From DATAOG01 sp963753685 (GTDB lineage: Bacteria; Pseudomonadota; Alphaproteobacteria; Geminicoccales; Geminicoccaceae), in the NCBI GenBank assembly GCA_963753685.1, contig CAVWDE010000006.1, forward strand, positions 124,001 through 188,000: 64,000 bases of DNA, written 5' to 3'. The translations under genes and the position numbers were made by a program. Positions 1 to 8,414 of this stretch are shown in pieces. The stretch's first letter is position 1; each line of letters begins with the position of its first letter. Under the pieces are notes generated by a model. That model was not told where the DNA came from, ran no database searches, and saw only the letters and a list, made by a program, of their open reading frames with translations.

Positions 1-869
1 ACGCCCAGACCGCGGTCAACGCGCTCATCAACGGCGAGATCGACCTGATCGAAGCGCCGCCGCACGACCTGTTGCCGGTGCTCGAGGCCAACGACGACAT
101 CACCATCTTCGATTACAACCCGCTCGGCAACCAGTACATGTTCCGCATGAACTGGCTGCACCCGCCGTTCGACAATCAGAAGATTCGCCAGGCAGCCATC
201 GCTGCGCTGAATCAGGAAGACTTTCTGAAGGCGGTGATCGGCAATCCCAAATACTACAAGGTATGCCCGGCCATGTTCATCTGCGACACGCCGTTCGCGA
301 CCGATGCCGGCGCCGAGACCCTGGTGACCTCGCACTTCGATCTGTCGAAGAAGCTGCTGCAGGAGGCGGGCTACGACGGCACGCCGGTGGTGCTGATGCA
401 CTCGACCGACTTGCAGGTGCTGGCCAACCTCGCGCCGGTCGCCAAGGAGCTGCTCGAGAAGGGCGGCTTCAAGGTCGACATGCAGTCGATGGACTGGCAG
501 ACCCTGGTCTCGCGCCGGGCCAAGAAGGAGCCGGCCTCGGAGGGCGGCTGGGACGCGTTCCTGACCTCCTGGGTCGCGGCCGACGTGCTCAACCCGATCA
601 GCACCGCCGGCCTCACCGCGTCCGGCGATTCAGCGTGGTTCGGTTGGCCCAACGACCCGGAGCTCGAGAAGCTGCGCGACGCGTTCGCGCGCGAGACCGA
701 TGCCAAGAAGCAGGTCGAGCTCGCCCGGCAGATCCAGGTGCGCGCGCTCGAGGTCGGGACCCACGCCTATCTCGGCCAGTGGTACCAGCCGATGGTCTAT
801 CGCAACACCGTCTCGGGCGTCCTGCACGGGCCGGCGCCGTTCTTCTGGAATGTTGCCAAGAGCGAGTGA
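1..869 (+). CDS. ABC transporter substrate-binding protein, peptide/opine type (5' partial)
   Basis: This is the C-terminal ~288 residues of a periplasmic SBP_bac_5 (DppA/OppA-like) binding protein. The reading frame is open from base 3, so the start lies outside the window. Typical C-lobe features are present: a stretch around bases 140-210 on residues being shifted into the binding cleft, a W-rich segment near base 550 (GGWDAFLTSW), and a C-terminal segment that threads back through the domain. The permease and ATPase genes of the same system follow at 1426-4956, separated by a hicBA pair. The family binds peptides, opines, nickel or glycosides; the ligand cannot be read from the sequence. 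Confidence 0.9.
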   Translation, partial: AQTAVNALINGEIDLIEAPPHDLLPVLEANDDITIFDYNPLGNQYMFRMNWLHPPFDNQKIRQAAIAALNQEDFLKAVIGNPKYYKVCPAMFICDTPFATDAGAETLVTSHFDLSKKLLQEAGYDGTPVVLMHSTDLQVLANLAPVAKELLEKGGFKVDMQSMDWQTLVSRRAKKEPASEGGWDAFLTSWVAADVLNPISTAGLTASGDSAWFGWPNDPELEKLRDAFARETDAKKQVELARQIQVRALEVGTHAYLGQWYQPMVYRNTVSGVLHGPAPFFWNVAKSE

Positions 870-900
870 GCGTGCGACCCATGAGCGCGAGGAGGTTGGC

Positions 901-1113
901 GTGGATCAGACCTACACCGCCGTGATCAAGCAGTCCGGAGCCTGGTGGATCGGCTGGATCGAAGAGATTCCCGGGGTCAATTGTCAGGAACCAACCCGGC
1001 AACAACTCCTTGAGACGCTAGAGCTCACCCTGCGCGAGGCGATTGAACTGAACCGCCGCGAGGCTCGCGAGGCGGCAGGCGAAGGCTTCGAGGAGACGGC
1101 GATCGCGCTATGA
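901..1113 (+). CDS. hicB: HicB-type antitoxin (UPF0150 fold)
   Basis: The product is a 70-residue protein with the HicB N-terminal partial RNase H fold: Y-T-A-V-I-K, then W-W-I-G-W-I-E-E-I-P-G-V-N, then a helix with T-R-Q-Q-L-L-E-T-L. The open frame runs upstream into the binding-protein gene. The GTG at 901 is chosen because a perfect AGGAGG (890-895) sits 5 bases before it. HicB neutralises the HicA mRNA interferase and usually represses its own operon. The antitoxin comes first here, the reverse of the classic hicA-hicB order but common in alphaproteobacteria. It is 24 bp upstream of hicA. No separate DNA-binding domain is visible, so it belongs to the short form. Confidence 0.85.
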   Translation: MDQTYTAVIKQSGAWWIGWIEEIPGVNCQEPTRQQLLETLELTLREAIELNRREAREAAGEGFEETAIAL

Positions 1114-1137
1114 ACGCCCGCTCAGGGCGTTGAAATC

Positions 1138-1326
1138 ATGAAGCGCGAGGCCCTGCTGCGGCATCTCAGGCGGCACGGATGCGAGCTCGCGCGCGAAGGC
1201 GGTCGGCACTCCTGGTGGCACAATCCGGCGCAGAACAAACGCTCGGCGGTCCCGCGGCACAATGAGATCGATAACGACCTCGCACGCAAGATCTGCCGCG
1301 ATCTCGGCATCGCCAAACCCAAGTGA
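1138..1326 (+). CDS. hicA: HicA-type toxin, mRNA interferase
   Basis: A 62-residue HicA toxin with a dsRBD-like fold. The family cleaves mRNA when HicB is degraded. It has the expected opening (M-K-R-E-A-L-L-R-H-L-R-R-H-G), the core G-G-R-H-S-W-W carrying the catalytic histidine at about residue 23, and the closing R-H-N-E-I-D-N-D-L-A-R-K-I segment that packs against HicB. The length is typical. It follows hicB by 24 bp and ends 99 bp before a permease gene, so the pair splits an ABC operon. It appears intact, so the toxin should be functional. Confidence 0.88.
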   Translation: MKREALLRHLRRHGCELAREGGRHSWWHNPAQNKRSAVPRHNEIDNDLARKICRDLGIAKPK

Positions 1327-1425
1327 ACCGCGGCGCAGCCTCGCGGTCGTGGCGAAGCCCGGCCGTGACCGGAGCCGCATCGCGGTGCTAGGCTGACCTC
1401 GATCCCTGGGAGGGCAGCGCGGACC

Positions 1426-2367
1426 ATGCTCGCCTTCGTCGCCCGCCGTCTGCTCGCCACCATCCCGGTGCTCGCCATGGTGGCGGTGTTCGTGTTCCTG
1501 ATGCTGCGCCTGACGCCGGGCGACCCGGCGGCGATCATCGCCGGCGACAACGCCACCGGCGCGCAGATCGCGGCGATCCGCGACCAGCTCGGCCTCAACC
1601 AGCCGATCGTCGTGCAGTTCCTGATCTGGTCCGGCAAGCTGCTGCGCGGCGATCTCGGCCAGTCGTTCTTCTTCAAGGCCGAGGTCACCGAGCTGATCGG
1701 GCAGCGGATCGGGCCGACGCTGGCGCTGGCAACCGTGACCATGGTCATCACCATCGCGATCGCCGTGCCGCTGGGCGTCCTCGCCGCCTACCAGCACGGC
1801 CGCTGGATCGACCGCCTGGTGATGGGCTTCTCGGTGCTCGGCTTCTCGGTGCCGGTGTTCGTGCTCGGCTATCTTCTGATCTACCTGTTCGCGATCGAGA
1901 TCAAAATCTTCCCGGTCCAGGGCTACCGCAGCCTCGCGGCCGGCCTGTGGCCGTTCCTCTACCGTCTGATCCTGCCCGGGATCACGCTTTCCGTGATCTA
2001 CATCGCGCTGATCGCCCGGATCACGCGCGCGAGCGTGCTCGAGGTCCTGGGCGAGGACTACATCCGGACCGCCTACGCCAAGGGCCTGTCCAACCGGACC
2101 GTGCTGATGCGCCACGCGCTGCGCAACGCGGCCGTGCCGATCGTGACCGTGATCGGCATCGGCATCGCGCTTTTGATCGGCGGCGTGGTGGTCACCGAGA
2201 GCGTCTACAACATCCCGGGCCTCGGCCGCCTGACCGTGGATGCCGTGCTCGCGCGCGACTACCCGACCATCCAGGCCGTCATCCTCCTGTTCTCCTTCGC
2301 CTATGTGCTGATCAACCTGCTGATCGATCTGAGCTACACCCTGCTCGACCCGAGGATCCGCTATTGA
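1426..2367 (+). CDS. ABC transporter permease, DppB/OppB type
   Basis: A 313-residue inner-membrane permease of the DppB family with six predicted membrane segments. The first spans residues ~9-30 and is followed by the family motif L-T-P-G-D-P-A. The ATPase-coupling EAA loop is visible at about residues 205-225 (V-L-G-E-D-Y-I-R-T-A-Y-A-K-G-L). It ends with the conserved L-L-D-P-R-I-R-Y. Length is normal. It overlaps the next permease by 4 bp (TTGA), indicating coupled translation. With the binding protein at 1-869 it forms one uptake system for a peptide-like solute. Confidence 0.93.
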   Translation: MLAFVARRLLATIPVLAMVAVFVFLMLRLTPGDPAAIIAGDNATGAQIAAIRDQLGLNQPIVVQFLIWSGKLLRGDLGQSFFFKAEVTELIGQRIGPTLALATVTMVITIAIAVPLGVLAAYQHGRWIDRLVMGFSVLGFSVPVFVLGYLLIYLFAIEIKIFPVQGYRSLAAGLWPFLYRLILPGITLSVIYIALIARITRASVLEVLGEDYIRTAYAKGLSNRTVLMRHALRNAAVPIVTVIGIGIALLIGGVVVTESVYNIPGLGRLTVDAVLARDYPTIQAVILLFSFAYVLINLLIDLSYTLLDPRIRY

Positions 2368-3302
2368 GCGCCGCGCGCACCGAAGCCCTCGTCGATCAGG
2401 CGGCCGCCGCCGCGGCGGCGGCGCGGGCGCCCAACCTCTGGCGTCAGCTGCTGCGCCACTCCGGCGTGCTGTTCGGCGGCGGGGTCCTGGTCGCGATGAT
2501 CCTGGTAGCACTGCTGGCGCCGGTGCTCGGCACCCGCGACCCGGCGGCGATCGCGCCCGCCGACCGCAACCTCACGCCCGGCACCGCGAGCACGGTCGAC
2601 CTTCCGGACGGGCGCGAGGTGCTCTGGACACACTGGATGGGCACCGACACCCTCGGCCGCGACGTTTACAGCCGGGTGATCTACGGCGCCCGCGTGTCGC
2701 TGATCGTGGGCGTCGCGGTCGCGGCGCTGAGCGTCGCCGTCGGGCTCGCGATCGGCCTGGTCGCGGGCTACCTCCGCTGGCTGGATGCGATCGTCATGCG
2801 GGTGATGGACGGCCTCATGGCGATCCCCTCGATCCTGCTCGCGATCGGCCTCGTCTCGCTGTGGGGGGGCGGCCTCTCGACCGTGCTGATCGCGATCGCG
2901 ATCCCGGAGATCCCGCGCGTCGTCCGCCTGGTGCGCTCGATCGTGCTCGGGGTCCGCGAGGAGCCCTACGTCGAGGCGGCAGTCGCCCTCGGCACGCCCA
3001 CGCCCCTGATCCTGATCCGCCACGTGCTCCCGAACACGATTGCCCCACTCATCGTCCAGGGCACCTACGTCTGCGCGTCGGCGATCCTGCTCGAGGCGAT
3101 CCTCTCGTTCCTCGGCGCCGGCATCCCGCCCGAGACCCCGACCTGGGGCAACATCATGGCCGAGGGCCGCCTCCTGTTCCAGGTCTTCCCCCACAACATC
3201 CTGTTTCCCGGCATCTTTCTGGCGCTGACCGTGCTCGCCGTGAACGTGCTGGGCGACGGCCTGCGCGACACCCTCGATCCGCGCCTGGCGCAGCGGATCT
3301 AG
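2364..3302 (+). CDS. ABC transporter permease, DppC/OppC type
   Basis: A 312-residue DppC-type permease, partner of the upstream DppB-like protein. The long open frame begins far upstream, but the TTG at 2364 is the sensible start because it overlaps the previous stop codon by 4 bp. The N-terminus has an Ala-rich stretch, then a membrane anchor at residues ~37-57 and a periplasmic loop containing the family signature H-W-M-G-T-D-T-L-G-R-D. The EAA coupling loop (E-A-A-V-A-L-G-T-P) lies near residue 210. It ends L-D-P-R-L-A. An alternative in-frame start close downstream cannot be excluded. Confidence 0.9.
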   Translation: MSAARTEALVDQAAAAAAAARAPNLWRQLLRHSGVLFGGGVLVAMILVALLAPVLGTRDPAAIAPADRNLTPGTASTVDLPDGREVLWTHWMGTDTLGRDVYSRVIYGARVSLIVGVAVAALSVAVGLAIGLVAGYLRWLDAIVMRVMDGLMAIPSILLAIGLVSLWGGGLSTVLIAIAIPEIPRVVRLVRSIVLGVREEPYVEAAVALGTPTPLILIRHVLPNTIAPLIVQGTYVCASAILLEAILSFLGAGIPPETPTWGNIMAEGRLLFQVFPHNILFPGIFLALTVLAVNVLGDGLRDTLDPRLAQRI

Positions 3303-3306
3303 CGGG

Positions 3307-4956
3307 GTGGCGGCGTGGCGCGTGAGCGAGCCCGCCGCGGCGCCGGTCCTCGCGCTGGAGCGGCTCACGGTCGAGTTGCCCGCCGGCGCCGATCGCCGCC
3401 ACGCGGTCGAGGAGGTGAGCCTCGCGGTCGGCGCGCGGGAAATCCTCTGCCTGGTCGGCGAGTCCGGCTCGGGCAAGTCGGTCACCGCGCACAGCGTCAT
3501 GGGCCTGTTGCCGAAGGGGCAGCTCAGGCCGGTCGCGGGCCGCATCCTGCTCCAGGGCGAGGACCTCCTGCGGCTGAGCGAAACGCGCCTGCGCGCGCTG
3601 CGCGGCACGCGCATGGCGATGATCTTCCAGGAGCCGATGACCGCGCTCAACCCGGTCATGAGCTGCGGCGCGCAGATCGACGAGGTGCTGGCGACCCACA
3701 CCCGGCTCGATCCGGGGGCCCGCCGCGCGCGCGTCCTCGAGGTCATGGCCGAGGTCCAGCTGCCCGATCCGGGTGCCCTGATCCACGCCTATCCGCATCA
3801 GCTCTCGGGCGGCCAGCGGCAGCGCATCATGATCGCCATGGCGCTGGTGATGGAGCCGGCGCTGCTGATCGCCGACGAGCCGACCACCGCCCTCGATGTC
3901 ACCACCCAGGCCCAGATCCTCCGCCTGATCCGGACGCTGCAGCGGGAGCACGCGACCGGGGTTTTGTTCATCACCCACGACTTCGGGGTGGTCGCCGAGA
4001 TCGCCGACCGGGTTGCGGTCATGCAGGCGGGCAAGGTGGTCGAACTCGGCACCGCCGCCCAGGTTTTGCGACAGCCACGCCACGACTACACCCGCATGCT
4101 GATCGGCGCCGTGCCGAGCCTCGTCCCGCGCCAGCGGGCGCGCGCGCCCGGGGCCCGGACCGTGCTGCGCACCGAGGAGCTCACCAAGGTCTACCAGGGC
4201 GGTTGGTTCCGGACCGGGCGCGAGGTGCGCGCGGCCGACCGGATCTCGATCGCGGTGCGGCGCGGCGAGACCCTCGGCCTGGTCGGGGAATCGGGCTCGG
4301 GCAAGTCGACCGTCGCCCGCTGCATCGCCCGCCTGATCGATCCGAGCGCCGGCGAGATCTTTCTCGACGAGCAGCCGATCGGCGGGCTCGGCGGGCGCCG
4401 GCTGCGGCCCTACCGACGACGCGTCCAGATCGTCTTCCAGGACCCCTACCGCTCGCTCAACCCGCGCCGCACGGTCGGCGCCTCGATCGTCGAGGGGCCG
4501 ATGAACTATGGCGTGCCGCGCGCCGAGGCGCGCGAGCGGGCGCGCGCGCTGATGGCGCTGGTCGACCTCGACCCCGAGGCGCTCGGCCGCTTCCCGCACC
4601 AGTTCTCGGGCGGCCAGCGACAGCGGCTGTGCATCGCCCGCGCGCTCGCGATGGAGCCGGAACTCCTGATCGCCGACGAAGCGGTCTCGGCACTCGACGT
4701 CTCGGTCCAGGCGCAGGTGCTGGCGCTGCTCGACGACATCCGCCAGCGCCTCGAGCTCGCGATGCTGTTCATCACCCACGACCTCCGGGTCGCGGCGCAG
4801 GTCTGCGATGTCATCGCCGTGATGCACCAGGGCCGGGTGGTCGAGCAGGGCCCGGTCGCAGAGGTGTTCGCCGAGCCCAGGCATGCCTATACCCGGGCGC
4901 TGTTCGCCGCCGCGCCCGGCAAGGACTGGGACTTCGCACGCCGGCGCGCGGTCTGA
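3307..4956 (+). CDS. Fused dual ATP-binding subunit of peptide-type ABC transporter (DppD-DppF fusion)
   Basis: A 549-residue protein with two complete nucleotide-binding domains. Domain 1 has Walker A G-E-S-G-S-G-K-S at residues 50-57, the signature L-S-G-G-Q-R-Q-R, Walker B L-L-I-A-D-E-P-T-T and the H-loop T-H-D-F. Domain 2 starts near residue 280 and repeats all motifs (G-E-S-G-S-G-K-S, F-S-G-G-Q-R-Q-R, L-L-I-A-D-E-A-V-S-A-L-D-V, T-H-D-L). It therefore supplies both ATPases of the transporter in one chain, as in GsiA-like importers. The GTG start lies 4 bp after the preceding permease. Confidence 0.93.
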   Translation: MAAWRVSEPAAAPVLALERLTVELPAGADRRHAVEEVSLAVGAREILCLVGESGSGKSVTAHSVMGLLPKGQLRPVAGRILLQGEDLLRLSETRLRALRGTRMAMIFQEPMTALNPVMSCGAQIDEVLATHTRLDPGARRARVLEVMAEVQLPDPGALIHAYPHQLSGGQRQRIMIAMALVMEPALLIADEPTTALDVTTQAQILRLIRTLQREHATGVLFITHDFGVVAEIADRVAVMQAGKVVELGTAAQVLRQPRHDYTRMLIGAVPSLVPRQRARAPGARTVLRTEELTKVYQGGWFRTGREVRAADRISIAVRRGETLGLVGESGSGKSTVARCIARLIDPSAGEIFLDEQPIGGLGGRRLRPYRRRVQIVFQDPYRSLNPRRTVGASIVEGPMNYGVPRAEARERARALMALVDLDPEALGRFPHQFSGGQRQRLCIARALAMEPELLIADEAVSALDVSVQAQVLALLDDIRQRLELAMLFITHDLRVAAQVCDVIAVMHQGRVVEQGPVAEVFAEPRHAYTRALFAAAPGKDWDFARRRAV

Positions 4957-5272
4957 ACGACCGGGCCGGCGCGGTTCGCCGATCCGGCAGGTGCTGCCGG
5001 GCCTGCGCCCCCCGCAAAGGTTGTTGCCAGAAGCCGGCATCCCCTCTAAACCTAAGATGAAGGAAAAATAAAGGGGGCCCGCAGGGGCAAAGCTCACTCG
5101 GCAGACGGCTCGGGCATAGGGAGCCCGGGTGTGTGACGAGCCCACCCGACGCGGCCGTCGGATCGCGGCAGCCGGGTCGAGGAGGTGGGGCATCGCGACA
5201 ATCAAGCCTGATCGTCAATCACGACAAGCAACAGAGCCGGCGGTGGACAGCCGCGGCCGTTCGGAGGCGAAC
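4957..5272. other. Intergenic region before PQQ module 1
   Basis: These 316 bp between the ABC operon and the dehydrogenase contain no convincing gene. The frame of the dehydrogenase is open back to 5129, but the extension has no protein-like composition. A strong ribosome-binding site GGAGG (5263-5267) precedes the ATG at 5273. I see no clear sigma-70 or sigma-54 promoter and no strong terminator. Confidence 0.5.
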
Positions 5273-6985
5273 ATGAATGCAGTAGGGTGGCGGGCCGTGA
5301 CCTGTGGGGTCACTGGCGTGATGTTGGGGGGAGTGATGGCAGCCACGGCCTGGGCGGCGGGCCCGGACCCGGCGGCCCCTCCAGGGAATGACTGGGTGAC
5401 CTACCACGGCACCTATGCATCGTGGCACTACAGTCCGCTCGATCAGATCAACGCCGACAACGTCAAGAAGCTCCAGATCGCCTGGATGCATACCCCCGGG
5501 CGCTCGACCCGCGGCCTGCAGTCGATGCCGCTGGTGTACGACGGCGTGCTCTACTACTCGGGGTCGTACAGCCGGCTGTTCGCCCTCGACGCCGCGACCG
5601 GTAAGGTCCTGTGGACATATTTCCCGAAGCTCAACGAGGACCTGATCGCGACCCAGACCCACACCCCCTACAACCGCGGCATCGGCCTCGGTCAGGGCCA
5701 CGTCTACGTCGGCACGGTGGACGGCCGCCTGATCGCGGTCGACATGAAGACCGGCGCCCCGGTCTGGGACACCAAGCTGATCGATTCCGAGAAACTGACG
5801 GTCGGCTTCACCGGCGCGCCCCTGGTGGTCAAGGACAAGGTGGTCATCGGCAGCCAGGGCGGCGAGTGGCCGTGGCGTGGCCCGATCTTCGGCGTCGACG
5901 GCGCCACCGGCAAGAAGGTGTGGGAATTCTTCACTTCGGGCGGCACACCCGAGGCCCAGAAGACCTGGGGCAACGACACCTGGAAGATCGGCGGTGGCGG
6001 CGGCTGGATGCCGGGCGCCTACGATCCCGAGACCAACACGGTGATCTGGGGCACGGCCAATCCCGACCCGCTGTACGACTGGGCCGGCCCCGACTGGAAG
6101 ACCAAAGGTCCCCGCCCGGGCGACAATCTCTACACCTCCTCGGTGATCGGCCTCGATCCGGACACCGGTAAGCTCAAGACCTACTTCCAGACCCTGCCCC
6201 ACGACGAGTGGGACTTCGACGACTCGCCCGGCGAGTTCGTGTTCCTCGAGGAGGGCGGCCAGAAGTACATCGTGCACCCGAACAAGGGCGGCTACGTCTA
6301 CGTCTTCGATCGCAACCTCGGCTTCAAGAACGCCTGGAACCTGGTCGAGAACAGCAACTTCATCTCGGGCGTCGACGCCCAGGGCCATCTGAAGGACCGC
6401 AAGGACCTGGCCGCGGGCAAGCATGAGAACCTGTGCCCGGCGATCGCCGGCGGCGTCAGCTGGAACTCGGGCACCTACAGTCCGCAGACCGGCTACTACT
6501 ACAAGATCGGCAACGAGTGGTGCATGAATCTCGAGGTCCTGAAGACCACGCCGGTGGTGGAGCCCAACGTGCAGCTCAACATGGGCGCCAACTTCACGAT
6601 CGTGCCGCCGAAGGGTGGCAAGATCTCGGGCCACGTCGATGCGCGCGACCCGATCACCGGCAAGAAGGCCTGGCAGATCGACTTCCCCGAGCCGCCGCTC
6701 TCGAGCCTGCTCTCGACCGGCGGTGGCCTGCTGTTCGTGCCGGACGCGCTCGGCATCCTGCACGCCTACGACGCCAAGACCGGCAAGGAGCTGTGGAGCC
6801 ACAACGACGGCATCGGCCACAACGGTGGCATCATCAGCTACGCCGTGAACGGTAAGCAGTACATCGCGCTCATGGCCGGCTGGGACTCGCTGGTCGGCGA
6901 AGGCTACGGGAGTCTGTTCGGCGAGCCCTTCAAGAGCATGCCGACCGACAGCGGCACGCTGATCGTCTACTCGCTCAGCGACTGA
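5273..6985 (+). CDS. PQQ-dependent alcohol dehydrogenase, lanthanide-type (D-x-D), without vicinal cysteines
   Basis: A periplasmic quinoprotein of 570 residues, methanol/ethanol dehydrogenase family, eight-bladed beta-propeller. ATG 5273 is preceded by GGAGG with 5 bp spacing; the first ~29 residues form a Sec signal ending A-W-A-A-G. Metal and PQQ residues are recognisable: E198 in G-G-E-W-P, N263 in G-T-A-N-P, the catalytic D314 and the extra D316 in P-H-D-E-W-D-F-D. In known enzymes the second Asp marks lanthanide rather than calcium dependence. The usual adjacent Cys pair is absent; a T-H pair stands at the equivalent place before Y-N-R-G. The probable electron acceptor is the cytochrome c at 7159. 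The substrate is unknown, most likely a primary alcohol or aldehyde. Confidence 0.9.
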   Translation: MNAVGWRAVTCGVTGVMLGGVMAATAWAAGPDPAAPPGNDWVTYHGTYASWHYSPLDQINADNVKKLQIAWMHTPGRSTRGLQSMPLVYDGVLYYSGSYSRLFALDAATGKVLWTYFPKLNEDLIATQTHTPYNRGIGLGQGHVYVGTVDGRLIAVDMKTGAPVWDTKLIDSEKLTVGFTGAPLVVKDKVVIGSQGGEWPWRGPIFGVDGATGKKVWEFFTSGGTPEAQKTWGNDTWKIGGGGGWMPGAYDPETNTVIWGTANPDPLYDWAGPDWKTKGPRPGDNLYTSSVIGLDPDTGKLKTYFQTLPHDEWDFDDSPGEFVFLEEGGQKYIVHPNKGGYVYVFDRNLGFKNAWNLVENSNFISGVDAQGHLKDRKDLAAGKHENLCPAIAGGVSWNSGTYSPQTGYYYKIGNEWCMNLEVLKTTPVVEPNVQLNMGANFTIVPPKGGKISGHVDARDPITGKKAWQIDFPEPPLSSLLSTGGGLLFVPDALGILHAYDAKTGKELWSHNDGIGHNGGIISYAVNGKQYIALMAGWDSLVGEGYGSLFGEPFKSMPTDSGTLIVYSLSD

Positions 6986-7158
6986 CGCGATCGTCGCGTT
7001 CGGAAAAGCTCTGGGGTGGGGGCTCGCCCCCTGCCCCAGAGGCGCGCCGGCGGGTCGTCGGTCTGGACGACCGGCCGGATTGCCGCATATGGAACGGTGG
7101 GCGGGGGTGCTGGTCCCCTGCCCATCGCTTTCCACGAACTGAAAACTCGGGGATTGGA

Positions 7159-7533
7159 ATGTCTGAAGTGCGCGCCCTGGCGGCAGCCGGTCTGTGGATG
7201 ATCGCGGCCGCGGTCCTGGCTCCCGCGCTGGCGGCTGATCCGACGGTACCCGCGAGCCCGATGGCCGGGCAGGGCCAGGCCGGGAGCGACAACGGCGCCG
7301 CGGCCCCGATCGATGGCAAAACGCTGTTCGCCACCACCTGCGGGTTCTGCCACGAGGACGGCGGCCGCAAGGCCGGCCGGGGACCACAGCTCATGGGCAC
7401 CGAACGCAGCGACGAGTTCATCATCAACCGGATCACCAACGGCAAGCCGGGCAAGATGCCGGCGTTCGGCCGGGTCTACTCGCCGGAAAAGATCAAGCAG
7501 ATCCTTGCCTACATTCGCGGTCTGCAACCTTGA
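7159..7533 (+). CDS. Class I cytochrome c, probable electron acceptor of the PQQ dehydrogenase
   Basis: A 124-residue exported monohaem cytochrome c. The signal peptide covers residues ~1-26 (ending A-L-A-A-D) and is followed by a Pro/Ala/Gly-rich linker. The haem site C-G-F-C-H is near residue 61. The probable axial methionine lies in G-K-M-P-A-F-G near residue 94. It corresponds in position and type to XoxG/CytcL in other quinoprotein operons. It lies 173 bp after the dehydrogenase and 40 bp before a XoxJ-like gene. It could deliver electrons to a terminal oxidase. Confidence 0.88.
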   Translation: MSEVRALAAAGLWMIAAAVLAPALAADPTVPASPMAGQGQAGSDNGAAAPIDGKTLFATTCGFCHEDGGRKAGRGPQLMGTERSDEFIINRITNGKPGKMPAFGRVYSPEKIKQILAYIRGLQP

Positions 7534-7573
7534 CCGCGCGAATCCGCGCCCACGCTGCACCGAGAGGACGACC

Positions 7574-8371
7574 ATGACCCCGATCCCTCAACCCTTCGCA
7601 GGCTCCGTCCTGGCGCTGGTGCTGGCGAGCGCCATCAGCCTCGGCTGGGCGCCCGCCGCCGGCGCGCGGCCGCTCGAGTCGATCAAGACCCGCGGCGTCA
7701 TCGAATTGTGCGCGGCGCCCAACGCGCTGCCGTTCGCGAGCCGGCACGGCGACCGCCCGGGTTATCAGGTCGAGCTCGCGCAGGTGCTCGCGGATCGGCT
7801 GGGCGTGCGACTGCAGGTCGACTGGGTCGCCCTGTCCTACCACTTCCGCCGGGTCGACTGCGACATCGTGATGGACACGATCGCCGACGAGGAGGCGCAG
7901 CGCGAGAGCCACATGGTCTGGTCGGTGCCGTATCAGAAGAGCGGCGTGGCGCTGGCGGTGCGGCCCGGGGTCGATGGCATCACGGGCTTCGACAGCCTCG
8001 ACGCCCACTATCGGGTCGGCGTGTTGCGGGGCTCGCTCGCCCACATGTACCTCGATCAGCACGGCGCGCACGCGATCCCCTACGGCTTCGAGAGCGACCT
8101 GCTCGAGGCGCTTGCCAACGGCGAGATCGACGCCGCCGCGATCACCGCGCTGAGCGCCGGCTACTACAATCTTGAGCACCCGGATGCCAAGGTGCGCCTG
8201 ATCAATGCCTACGACGCGGTGCCGGAGCTCGGCTGGGACGTCGCGGTCGGCATGCGGCGCTCGGATCCGCCCCTGATCGACGCGGTCAACCAGGCCGTGC
8301 AGGCGATGCTCGCCGATGGCACCTTCGATCGGATCTATGCCAGCTACGGCATCGAGCACCGCCAGCCGTAA
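7574..8371 (+). CDS. XoxJ/MoxJ-like periplasmic solute-binding protein
   Basis: A 265-residue secreted protein of the bacterial extracellular solute-binding family 3, the fold of MxaJ/XoxJ. ATG 7574 follows a GAGAGGA-like ribosome site; the signal peptide ends near A-G-A-R-P (residue ~33). The mature start (L-E-S-I-K-T-R-G-V-I-E-L-C-A-A-P-N-A-L-P-F) is typical of quinoprotein-linked SBP-3 proteins. Such proteins are thought to help mature or activate the dehydrogenase rather than to feed a transporter. The position directly after the dehydrogenase and cytochrome supports that role. Confidence 0.82.
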   Translation: MTPIPQPFAGSVLALVLASAISLGWAPAAGARPLESIKTRGVIELCAAPNALPFASRHGDRPGYQVELAQVLADRLGVRLQVDWVALSYHFRRVDCDIVMDTIADEEAQRESHMVWSVPYQKSGVALAVRPGVDGITGFDSLDAHYRVGVLRGSLAHMYLDQHGAHAIPYGFESDLLEALANGEIDAAAITALSAGYYNLEHPDAKVRLINAYDAVPELGWDVAVGMRRSDPPLIDAVNQAVQAMLADGTFDRIYASYGIEHRQP

Positions 8372-8414
8372 GCGCCGCAGGGTCAGGAGAACCGAACAGC
8401 CTGAGGGAGGAAGA

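Noticed and set aside
1108..3746. Minus-strand frames opposite the permeases
   Set aside because: Low-complexity Arg/Asp/His-rich translations; the plus strand encodes well-conserved permeases.
3154..7387. Long minus-strand open frames (683 and 722 codons) opposite the ABC ATPase and PQQ dehydrogenase
   Set aside because: Both are antisense shadows of genes with full sets of family motifs and good ribosome sites; their translations resemble no family.
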